A stretch of 64,000 nt of DNA. It comes from Hemileia vastatrix. Its lineage: Eukaryota; Basidiomycota; Pucciniomycetes; Pucciniales; Zaghouaniaceae. Positions within the stretch are counted from its first letter, which is position 1; each line of letters begins with the position of its first letter. Of this stretch, positions 32,161-41,026 are shown in pieces. The notes beneath the pieces were generated by a model. It was not told the origin of the DNA. It did no database searches and worked only from the letters and a program-made list of their open reading frames with translations. Where the stretch lies: contig JASXTE010000012.1 in assembly GCA_030280995.1 (NCBI GenBank), forward strand, positions 10,631,001 through 10,695,000. Direction: 5' to 3'. The position numbers were made by a program, and so were the translations under genes.

Positions 32161-32571
32161 TCAATCCTTGTCTTTAACAAGCTTAGTGCCATCTTCCAAC
32201 ATAAGCGTAGCCCCATCCTCGTAAACTACCTTTTCCTCTTTATCCTTTTGAAGCGCATTACACCTCATCCTTGTATGCCCCTCTTTATTACAATAATAGC
32301 ACACCATAGCAGAAAAATGCGAAGTTTGAGGAGAACTCTTGGGCCTAAAAGATTCTTTTTCCTTTGCCTCTTCAATTATTTTTTTCTCCAACTCATCAAT
32401 TCTTGCCATAACTGAATCTGGCTCCTTAGTGAAAACTTTGACTTTAGAAGAAGACATCTGAGGAGGAGACTGTATTCCAGATGCATCTTCATTCATCTCC
32501 TCATTATCCAAAGCAACCCTAGCTGTGCGACGCTCAACTTGACGCAACTTCATTTCAGCTTCCACTGCCAT
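32161..32571 (-). CDS. Element R gag C-terminus with CCHC zinc knuckle
   Basis: 136 codons. CYYCNKEGHTRMRC is a canonical C-X2-C-X4-H-X4-C knuckle, which packages RNA in gag proteins. An upstream helical charged segment (MARIDELEKKIIEEAKEKES) precedes it. Bordered by stops. Confidence 0.75.
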   Translation of the reverse strand: MAVEAEMKLRQVERRTARVALDNEEMNEDASGIQSPPQMSSSKVKVFTKEPDSVMARIDELEKKIIEEAKEKESFRPKSSPQTSHFSAMVCYYCNKEGHTRMRCNALQKDKEEKVVYEDGATLMLEDGTKLVKDKD

Positions 32572-33197
32572 TTCTACTTCTTCTAATCCAGGGTACTTAT
32601 AATTTCCGTCCCTTTTTTAACCAGATTTCCTTCGTTATCCAAGCACCTTTTTGCCCAGTCTTCAACTTCTGGCACTAACGCTTCACAAAACCAATGTAAA
32701 GACGCATTAGCATCACTAAAATCTTCATTAATAACTAAATATTCCACTATTCGGTTGAATTCTTCCCTGAAACTTTTAAATTCATGAGGGTCTCAAACAC
32801 CCCTATTAGCTTTGACCCTATTTATCAAGATATCCAGGTCCTTCATTGTATACCTAGTTTCCTTGGTAACCTTTGGCCATCTCTTGAGAATCTGTTCTTT
32901 TAGCGCTGACCGATTTCGCTATTCATGCCCCTTTAGATCCTCTAAATTGTCTTTTCATTCATTAGTTACAAAGAATAGTACTTGACGCACCATATCATAT
33001 TCAGTCACTCCATGAACTTCAGCTGCTTGTTCAAACCTGCGTAAAAACTTCTTGGTATTAATGCCGGCAAAATGCAAGATTTCAACTTTACACCTAATGA
33101 TTGTAGTTACCGTCTTTCGCAACGATGCCGAAGAATTGGGAGATTTAACCCTCTCCTGACATCCCCTAGATGTAGTTGCAGTAGGATCCATTCCCAA
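32572..33197 (-). pseudogene. Element R gag N-terminal region, broken
   Basis: Starting at the ATG at 33197, the frame runs 80 codons (FAGINTKKFLRRFEQAAEVHG is gag-like: a helix around FLRRFE) to a stop at 32955. It then continues with stops through a region reading WPKVTKETRYTMKDLD and LHWFCEALVPEVEDWAKRCL, typical of gag capsid. Several nonsense changes make it non-functional. Confidence 0.6.
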
Positions 33198-33414
33198 AAT
33201 ATAAAATTGAAACAGAGATCACAAAAACACACACTTGGTAATTAAACCTGACTATATTCACGATACAGCCCTAGGCTATCCTCTGATAACGGCTATTGAT
33301 ACACTTGTTGTAGACCCTACAACTATTCCACTGAAACGCCGGCTTGATTACGTCCTCTTGACGGAACCCTGAAAAACCAAATAATCTAATCAAAAAATAC
33401 TAGTTGCAATTATG

Positions 33415-33433
33415 CCACTGTTGGGACACCAAT
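33415..33433 (-). other. Element R primer-binding site
   Basis: On the - strand, just inside the 5' LTR after a 2-nt spacer, TGGTGTCCCAACAGTGG could pair with the 3' end of a tRNA (CCA-terminated). The tRNA was not identified. Confidence 0.55.
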
Positions 33434-34647
33434 TGTAGACTGTTCTAAAGTACTAAGCAGTAGACACAATGCAAGATGGGTTGGTTCTCCTCTTAAATTT
33501 CTAAAAAGAAGTGCCTGCCACTCTTATTTTTAAAGACAGCGCAATAATGTGTAACACTAATATTTGATTAGAAAATTTATAAGTTGAGAGATAAGTTTTA
33601 GAGATCAGGAAAAACAAGTATTACTATCTGGATATTTCTATTCTTAACAAGCGCTAATATCCACAGCTACTCCCTCTTGAAGCGCTCTCTTTGAATATGC
33701 CTTATTATAGAAATAAAATAACTCTAATAATAGTCAATCCTACTAAATCTATATATTCTTTCTATGTTGCGCTCTTTTCACTATACTATATGAAATACAC
33801 ACACAGACGCACAAATGATAAAAGACTTAGAAAAAAATCTCTAATTCACTTATTCTATTCTTCTTATATTCTACTTACTAAAAGACTCCCTATCTCTATC
33901 AAATAGTCCTCCTTTCATATTTTTCCAGTACTCAAGACACAGTTCCCTAGTGGATCTTCAGCGCTGGCTCTAGAGCCACATTAGTAAAACAATAACTAAT
34001 CTATTAGCAAACTACGTACACTGCTTGTAGCAACTACAGTGCCTAAAACATACCCTATGATTACTAACAGTAGTATTAACTTGTTTCACTCATACTCCAC
34101 ATATGCGCTTTTGACTATACCTTTGTTATGTTTCAGTGCTACTTTCAGGTTTGACCCATTCTAACACTGATCCTAGTTGCCTTGACTCTTGGGTAGTTTT
34201 TTGATTGAGTCCCCACTCTCCTTTCTTTAATACTAAGTTCATAGTTCTGACGATTCACTTAACTAGTTAGCCTCCTTTATTACCTGTTTCAGTAAGTTTA
34301 CCCAACTAGCCGTGGTGCAGTATACTATGCACTTGAGTCGTCCTTAAGCCATAACTCCTTCCTTAATGCGTAACACATAGTTATTGGAAAGTCCAAATCC
34401 ATATTATTTAGCGCTTTACAGTCCTAAATCAATAACACACCATTCCCCATTGTGCGGCACATCTCGCTGCAAAATCCAAGCGCACCAACCCTTAATCCTT
34501 TTCCGCGCTTCCATTTCCTTTGTTCTTTGAAAAAGACAAATACATATTATATTTTAGCACTACCTACTGCGCTAACTCCCTTTGTCCTTCCTGGAATACG
34601 CGTGCTGATTGGTCTAAAATTATGCTACCTGCGAGGCCCGTACCACA
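33434..34647 (-). repeat. Element R 5' LTR (right copy)
   Basis: 1214 bp, the same length as the left copy, with about 20 differences by eye. On the - strand it starts TGTGGTACGG and ends AGTCTACA. Confidence 0.9.
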
Positions 34648-34651
34648 CCGG

Positions 34652-35656
34652 TCTTCTAGAAGAAAGAGAAGAAGAAGAAGGAAAACAGAGAGGAGGAAGA
34701 CAAGGTAATATAGAGGAATAAAGTAATAAAATATTATAAGTATTTTAAAAGAGAAGGTGAAAAGGTTTCCTCGGGACTTGACACAATTGTAAGGATTTTA
34801 AATTATAATATATTTATTTAACTAGTAATTATTTTCAATGTGCGGAAAACAGCTATAATTATTATTAGACTTAAGGCAACCTGGGAATATTTATATACTT
34901 TTTTTTAAATAAGATTACTAATGTTAATAAAAATATAATAAAAGTAATAAAATGGATTTGAGTTGAGTGTAAAATAATGATGCAGCTACAGGGGATAATC
35001 CAAAGCCTTTTATAGGCAAAGGACCCTCTGAAGCGTCACAATGTGGTAAGTACAAAAAAGGAATACAATGAAACTAGACATTAAAAGAATAGAACTAGAA
35101 CATGGAGACTGAGAGAAAAACATGAAACAGTCAACTAAACCTGTGAGTAAGTAACTAATTTTCCAACCATAATTTCCCAAAAACACTTAATTAAAATAAT
35201 TAGTAACCAAGTAAGTTTGAAACATGAGAACATAGAGTAAAATAATCCAAAACAGAAATTATAGTGACATGTAAAGGGTTTAAGTAAAACTAATAGAATT
35301 ATTTTCACGCCAAAAATTCATGTAATCAATTCAATCCATTTTAAAGCAATTTTAATTAATTGTTTTAACTATGTAATTAATTCAATAATTAGTTTAAATG
35401 AAAAATATAATTAATTTAATGATATTTGTAATTTAAAGTGGGGATTTTAATACTATGTTATTAAATAAGTGTTATAATTCATTTAATAATTTTTCTGAAG
35501 CAATTAAGGGTCAAAAAAGCGCCCAATATTATTGTTTAATAATATATGAAAAGTTTTATAAATTTAATTAATTAATTTAATTACATTATAAGTCAATTTT
35601 ACCCATATAATTATAATATATGTTTGTAATTAATTAATTATTAACTTTTAATTATT
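34652..35656 (-). repeat. Antisense LTR, largest piece
   Basis: Reverse complement of an element-1-type LTR. The TATA block (aaagccttttataggcaaag near 35010), gcgtcacaatg, ccaaaaattcatg, gtggggattttaat, ttaagggtcaaaaaagcgccc and attattaactttt all line up with 5' LTR boxes of element 1. It is diverged from element 1 by many more changes than separate that element's own LTRs, so this insertion is older. Confidence 0.75.
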
Positions 35657-35770
35657 AGGGGGTATCAATGTTCAGGGATCAGCAATTAAATTAATTGCGG
35701 AGAAAAATCCTTATACCCCAATTATCTTCTGCAATTAATTTTGCTAATAATTGGGTTATTAGACACTTTA

Positions 35771-36907
35771 TGTCAGCCAGGCTATTCCAGGAGTCCAGTA
35801 AATGATATATAAATTATAAAACCTTAAAGAGTGGGTAAGACTTGTATTTAATGAATATAACTTAATATTTTATTGCATAATGAAATTATATAAGAATTTT
35901 ATTATATACAAGTGTTACATTAAATTTATTGGTTATATATATTTTTATATACAATTAAATTGAGCATAATATAATATATTCTACAAATAATGGCGCATTT
36001 TTATGTATTTAATAATTATAAATTTATATTTAATTAATTGAAAAACATATATTATAATTACAAGTGTAAAATTGATTTATAATATATTTAAATTAATTAC
36101 TTAAATTTATATATTAAATAATACCTCTCATATGATACTAAACAATAATTAATGACGCTTCTGTTGACCCTTAATTGTGTTAGAAAAAACAAATAAATTA
36201 ATTTGGACTAAATTGAGATTAATTGTTTGTTTTGTTGCGTCAAATTATTTTTTGTTTCACTTAAAATGTCCTTTAATCAGAATGTACCATCTGTTTGGAA
36301 TTATATTTCTCATAGTTCCTATGTTTCCAATCTTGTTTATTTATTCACTATTGTCACTTACTGATTTGGGAATTAATGGCGGGGAAATTGGATTCTTAAT
36401 TGGGGTTTTAATTATTTGTTTCATGTTTTTCTCTATATTGTTATGTTTCATTTACTCTTTTGATATATTTGTTTTATTCCATTCTAATCATTGTATTTAC
36501 AAAGATAGTAGCGCTTCAGAGGACCCATTGCCTATAAAAGGGCCTTGGATAATCCCCTGTAGCATCATCACTTATTACACACTCAACAAATTAAAATAAC
36601 CAATTTATTACGTTTATATTTTTTTATTAGTAATACAAATCTAATTTAAATTCTATACAACAAATCAAAGGTTACTTTAAGTCTGATAGTAATTAAAATT
36701 GTTTGCGGCGCAGAACCCTTACATTTAATAATATTATTGTTAATAAAATCTAAGTTTTTGTCACCTCTCAAAGTTGCTCACCGTTGTTTCCCTCTCAAAT
36801 AAATTAAATATATATTTTTGGTTTATTTCTTTATTTTCCCTTGTCCTCCTCCTTCTCTCCTCCTTTTTCTCCTATTTTTCTTACCTCTTCTAGACGACTG
36901 ACCGACA
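35771..36907 (+). repeat. Element 2 5' LTR
   Basis: 1137 bp, tgtcagccagg...gactgaccgaca. A long frame across the LTR (36177-36599) is fortuitous; it recurs in the 3' LTR simply because the LTRs are alike. Confidence 0.95.
36511..36543 (+). promoter_or_regulatory. Element 2 LTR core promoter
   Basis: GCGCTTCAGAGGACCC (36511) followed by TATAAAAGGG (36533), with spacing identical to element 1. A second GACGCTTC near 36154 mirrors the GCGCTTC pair of element 1. Confidence 0.6.
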
Positions 36908-37579
36908 ACTGGGGGCCTTTCCAAAACGACGACGAAGATCGAGCCTGGAGACGAACGACAAAACGCACAGACCACCTAGCAAAACAAAACTTTTGCCGCA
37001 ACTGTGTTTCGAACTTGGGTTCGACATCTTAGGTTTATATAATATTAATTTGTATATTATTTTGAAGTGATTTTTCGATCACTATAGTAAGTTCACCTTT
37101 GCGCCTCTCACTCATATTACTATATTTTTATTGCAATAACAGTGATTGTGGCTTAATTGCTGATTCACTGAGTGTAAGTATTCAATTTTTAAAATTTTTT
37201 TTTTCCTAGTTGACCATTATAGAGTGTTAAATCCTCTTAGTCCTAGAAGAATTGACATTATTATTAATTTAATTTTTTTTTATTATTAATTATTGTTAAT
37301 TTTGGTTGACTTAAAAGTACATTGTGCTTAGTCCCAAATATATTGCCATATTTAATATTGGTAATTAATTGGTTGAATTAACTTACTTGTTATTCCCAAT
37401 TTAACCTTGCAATCCATTTTTTTTTAAAATTAATTTTTTAATTATTACTTTATATTGAAAATTATTTTTTCTATAATTTAATTAATTATATATTTTTTTT
37501 TATTATTTGGAGCAATTATTGACTAACTTTTATTATTTTTTTATAAAATAAAAAGTAAATTATAAATCTTCCCACTAGT
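36908..37579 (+). other. Element 2 leader with primer site and intron
   Basis: TGGGGGCCTTTCC (36910-36922) is the candidate primer site. GTAAGT at 37174 and cccactag ending 37578 delimit a 405-nt intron candidate directly before the ATG at 37580, matching element 1 in length and position. Confidence 0.5.
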
Positions 37580-37717
37580 ATGTCCAGCAATTTGGCAGAA
37601 AAAATGGATAACATGCAAGTGGATGAGATAGAAATTGACTATGATGCTGACACTGTAAGTTCTTCTAAAGTTGGTCATAAAAAATCTTATGCTAACACAA
37701 AGAATTCAAATACTTGA
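37580..37717 (+). CDS. Short gag-frame N-terminal ORF of element 2
   Basis: 45 codons (MSSNLAEKMDNMQVDEIEID...) ending in TGA at 37715, eleven bases before the ORF1 ATG at 37728. The N-terminus is shared with element 1. It may be an upstream ORF from which ribosomes reinitiate, or the first part of a frame-shifted protein. Confidence 0.45.
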   Translation: MSSNLAEKMDNMQVDEIEIDYDADTVSSSKVGHKKSYANTKNSNT

Positions 37718-37727
37718 GGATGTGGAA

Positions 37728-38261
37728 ATGACAGGAAATGCAAACAAACCAAACCCCCTTCCCCCAGTACCACAGAAGGAAGTAAAGCCTCTAGTGCCTC
37801 AAGAAGGTCTTCCAAAAGGCTTCAAAATAAAAAAGCTTCCTCTGCCACAACAAATCAGCAACCTATCCAGTCATATAAAAGAGTTGAAGACAGAAAATAT
37901 GACATACAAAGCAAAGGTAGACACATTGTGGGATCAGGTCCAAGAACTCAGGAACCAGATTCAGGCCCAGGCCCCTCCTCAGTTGCCTCCCAATCAGCCT
38001 CAGTTTCAGGCTCAACCTTCACAGCCACCCAGCTCAACCATCCAAAATCCAAATACTATGGAAGTAGAGCAATGGAAATGGGATTATCTAATGAGTCACT
38101 ACCAACAGAATGTGCAACACCCTCCTCATCATCAGCCTGGCCCATCCAGAACACCCAATTTCCATCCACCTCCTCATCCCTACCAACAAGGCAGGAGAAA
38201 GAAGGCCCAAGCACAATCCCAAACCCAGTCCCAGGGGAAGTTTCCTCCTCTGCCATGGTAA
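37728..38261 (+). CDS. ORF1 of element 2: coiled-coil protein in the +1 frame
   Basis: 177 codons, open from 37671. It has KGFKIKKLPLPQQ, a NLSSHIKELKTENMTYKAKV coiled-coil segment, a Gln/Pro linker, VEQWKWDYLMSHYQQN and a basic tail RRKKAQAQ ending PPLPW. The stop (TAA, 38259) overlaps the downstream gag ATG at 38255 (gccATGGTAA), which suits termination-reinitiation. Alignment with element 1 is colinear and strong in this frame, while the overlapping gag frame contains a stop at 37715. I do not know a homologue. Confidence 0.65.
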   Translation: MTGNANKPNPLPPVPQKEVKPLVPQEGLPKGFKIKKLPLPQQISNLSSHIKELKTENMTYKAKVDTLWDQVQELRNQIQAQAPPQLPPNQPQFQAQPSQPPSSTIQNPNTMEVEQWKWDYLMSHYQQNVQHPPHHQPGPSRTPNFHPPPHPYQQGRRKKAQAQSQTQSQGKFPPLPW

Positions 38262-39091
38262 GTAATTTGGTTGATAGTCACTTGGGTATGTTTTCTAATA
38301 AATCTTCTTCTGCAGGTAATATTATTGAACATGGTGAAAGAACAGTTAAACCTGTTAAAAGACAGCTTCCTGTAACTAGTAGCCCTATTGATGTAATTAG
38401 CAAATTGTCATTTGATGAACCTTTACATTTAACTTCTACATCTTTAATTAATCCTTTTCTTGCAATTAAAAATGATTCTGTTCCCCCTGAAATCTATACC
38501 TTAATTGAAAAAACTGCTGAGGAAATATTGAAAGATACCCTTGATTTTAATATTGTGAAAGACAAACATGTGAGAGATGTGTTAATCCATGAAAATGATA
38601 GATTAAATAATTTACACTTGCAATGTAAAGTGAGTTCTTCTGTACAAGATACAGCTTATTTAAAAATCAAAGAAACCTTGAATATTGTTCTTAGTCAACA
38701 AAAACAAATAAGAAGTGACCATAGAGCTATCTCAGATAGAAATATCAGTCTACATAAGACCTTGAGTGAATTGAAACCCCTTATTGAGGAAAATTATTCA
38801 TTCAAGAATGAAATAAAATCTCTGAAAAATGAGTTTAAGAAGCTAAGAAATGATTTCCATGCACTAAGTACCAAACACTCAGTTTCTGAGGACAGAAATG
38901 TTCTATCTCTTGCAAAAGTAAATGACCAGATGTCTGAAATTCCAAGAATAAGAAACTATGTGTCTGACCTACAGGAAAAGTTCTCAACCTTAACCATCAA
39001 TAATGAATTAAATGAGATTTCTGCAAATAAGCTGCATAAAAATAAAGGGAAAAAACCTGAACAAAGTTCATCCTTTCTTCCTCATATTTAA
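37928..39091 (+). CDS. Gag N-terminal half of element 2
   Basis: Probable start ATG 38255 (MVSNLVDSHLG); the frame upstream to 37928 is the shadow of ORF1. It contains a long helical region (LKPLIEENYSFKNEIKSLKN, then EFKKLRNDFHALSTKH). It ends at a TAA at 39089 where element 1 reads a sense codon (HISAI); the frame continues without shift after it, so this is a nonsense mutation. Confidence 0.8.
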   Translation: MGSGPRTQEPDSGPGPSSVASQSASVSGSTFTATQLNHPKSKYYGSRAMEMGLSNESLPTECATPSSSSAWPIQNTQFPSTSSSLPTRQEKEGPSTIPNPVPGEVSSSAMVSNLVDSHLGMFSNKSSSAGNIIEHGERTVKPVKRQLPVTSSPIDVISKLSFDEPLHLTSTSLINPFLAIKNDSVPPEIYTLIEKTAEEILKDTLDFNIVKDKHVRDVLIHENDRLNNLHLQCKVSSSVQDTAYLKIKETLNIVLSQQKQIRSDHRAISDRNISLHKTLSELKPLIEENYSFKNEIKSLKNEFKKLRNDFHALSTKHSVSEDRNVLSLAKVNDQMSEIPRIRNYVSDLQEKFSTLTINNELNEISANKLHKNKGKKPEQSSSFLPHI

Positions 39092-39226
39092 ACCATTAAA
39101 CAAACTGAAAATGAGTCTGTAAAATCTTTTGCTACTAGCAAAAAATCTTGTGATGGTCATGCACCAGCTGTTTCTGTAAATAATGAAATTTCTGAACACC
39201 TGGCTAAACTTCAGGAATTATTACTA

Positions 39227-41026
39227 ATGAATAATTCAAACCAAAAAGTGGACCATCCCAGTAGTCAGAAAAATTGGCCTAAGTTAGACCAATATCCTAC
39301 CTTTGATGGTGATTCTTCCTCTGATTGGCAACACTTTATCCAGAGAATTGATAATTTAAAGAGATCTTATAAACTACCTGATGAGGAAATTGTTTCTAAG
39401 CTAATTTCTTTATTTTCCAATGTAGCCTTGATGTGGTATGAATCTGTCCTCTTAGATAACAATCATTATACATGGAATGATTGGAAATCCTTGATTGAGA
39501 ATCAGTTTGGTGGTTCAAAATTCAGGTTAGCTCAGCAGAGACTGTATGAGAATACTAGATATGTATCCTCCTCTGTTGAAAAGCCCATTGTTTTTCTGAT
39601 GAAAATAACTAAAATCCTTAGAGCAATGGATCCAAAGATGGATTATGATATTTGGAGAGATAAAATCTTGTATAAATTACCAAATTCTCTTAGGGATTTG
39701 ATTGTTGCTAGAACTGAGCATGTAAGGGAAAATTCTTCTTTCATTAATATCTGTAATGAAGTACTACTCAACCATAGATATGAACCAAAGAATTACCTTA
39801 GTAAATCTTATAATGATCAGAATAAACCTTCTATAAAGCTCCCAGAAAAATCTGGTAAACCCTCTGCCCCAGTTGCACCTAAAAAATATGCAACAAATAC
39901 TTGTTATAAATGTAACAAACCGTGGCAGAAGGGTCATGTTTGTGACAAGAAAATTCATCTTGTTGAACAAAATGAAGACACTGATGAAGTTGAACTTGAT
40001 GTCAATAATTCTTCCAGTGACTGTGAAAGTAATATCTCCTATGACAATGAATCTGTTAAAGATGTTTTAATGTTGGAACATGATGTCCATTATTTAAATA
40101 ATATATCTGAAGATTGTGTATTGAATTTATCTTCAGTAGAAAATGCTGAGATAATTAAAGATATTACTAACAATTCTATTCCTATATCCCCTTTAAAGGC
40201 ACCTGTTATCATTAATGGTAAAAATGTTGATGTAGTTCTTGATTCTGGTGCTGGAGGAAGTGTAGTATCTGAAAAAGCTTTGGCTTCAGTGGATAAGGAA
40301 TATTTGAGTAAATTATTGCCTATAACTTCTGAAAAATGGAGAGGGTATGGTTCTACCTTATTTCCTATTGGCAAATACAAAACCTCTGTATTCTTCAAAT
40401 ATAATGGTGGTTTTGTCAGAGCTATTTGTGAGTTTGTTGTCATGAATAATGATAATTTGAGCAATTGGTTTATTATGGGAAATGATATTTTAACCATGTT
40501 TGGTGTGAAACTGGATCCAGCAAATAATTACTTTACCTTAGGAATGAATGGGAAAAGAAAATTCAAAATTTCTTCTCCTAGACCTTCTGGGAATTTGTTG
40601 AAATCTTGTAACTCACTGACCCAATGTAAAGGTAGAACAACAACTGAAATGGATGATTTATTACATGAAATAAATACCGCTTCTTTTGGTGATCAGTTGA
40701 CTAGTGAACAAAAGGATTCTATTGTTGCCTCTATTACCTCTTTCCCTATGGCTTTTGCTCATGGTTCTCATGTCTTGGGAATTGTTCAGGAAGAGATGAA
40801 AATTACCTTATCCTGTAATTTGGGTGATATTCCTCCTTCCCTTAAGAAAAAACCATATCCTGCTTCTCCATCAAAAAGAAAAGATATTGAAGATAATATT
40901 GAAACATTATTGAAAATGAATATCATTGAGAAAGTGGATGTCACCCCCAAATATTGTGTCATCTCCCCAGTCTTGATTTCATATGAAAAAGATAAAGCTA
41001 GATTATGTGGAGTAACAGAGCTTTAA
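39227..41026 (+). CDS. Gag C-terminus, protease and RT start of element 2
   Basis: Same frame as the preceding gag segment. The gag domain (WPKLDQYPTFDGD, GGSKFRLAQQRLY) is followed by the zinc knuckle CYKCNKPWQKGHVC (residues 226-239), the protease VVLDSGAGGSVVS (D near 339), and a conserved KKKPYPASPSKRKDIEDNI pre-RT block. One base lost near 41010 (GDHRAL becomes GVTEL) shifts the frame; translation of the rest is in the frame at 41005. Confidence 0.85.
   Translation: MNNSNQKVDHPSSQKNWPKLDQYPTFDGDSSSDWQHFIQRIDNLKRSYKLPDEEIVSKLISLFSNVALMWYESVLLDNNHYTWNDWKSLIENQFGGSKFRLAQQRLYENTRYVSSSVEKPIVFLMKITKILRAMDPKMDYDIWRDKILYKLPNSLRDLIVARTEHVRENSSFINICNEVLLNHRYEPKNYLSKSYNDQNKPSIKLPEKSGKPSAPVAPKKYATNTCYKCNKPWQKGHVCDKKIHLVEQNEDTDEVELDVNNSSSDCESNISYDNESVKDVLMLEHDVHYLNNISEDCVLNLSSVENAEIIKDITNNSIPISPLKAPVIINGKNVDVVLDSGAGGSVVSEKALASVDKEYLSKLLPITSEKWRGYGSTLFPIGKYKTSVFFKYNGGFVRAICEFVVMNNDNLSNWFIMGNDILTMFGVKLDPANNYFTLGMNGKRKFKISSPRPSGNLLKSCNSLTQCKGRTTTEMDDLLHEINTASFGDQLTSEQKDSIVASITSFPMAFAHGSHVLGIVQEEMKITLSCNLGDIPPSLKKKPYPASPSKRKDIEDNIETLLKMNIIEKVDVTPKYCVISPVLISYEKDKARLCGVTEL

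Larger units (their letters stand above)
22887..34647 (-). mobile_element. Retroelement R: Ty3/gypsy element carrying two antisense genes
   Basis: Identical-length LTRs (1214 bp) bound a - strand gag-PR-RT-RNaseH-IN region (27355-33197) and a + strand region with two spliced genes (24210-26712). CCGG lies on both sides (22883-22886, 34648-34651; CCGGT if the LTR is read from G), and the joined flanks recreate the interrupted LTR, proving insertion. The LTRs differ at about 20 sites by eye (about 1.7%). The gag-pol is full of stops and the copy is inactive. Confidence 0.85.

Noticed and set aside
36177..36599. 140-codon membrane-like frame in the element 2 LTR (repeated at 44188-44610), and the 78-codon frame in element 1 LTRs (12069, 20178)
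   Set aside because: Present only because LTRs are duplicated. They overlap the promoter block and differ between LTR families, so no sign of coding constraint.
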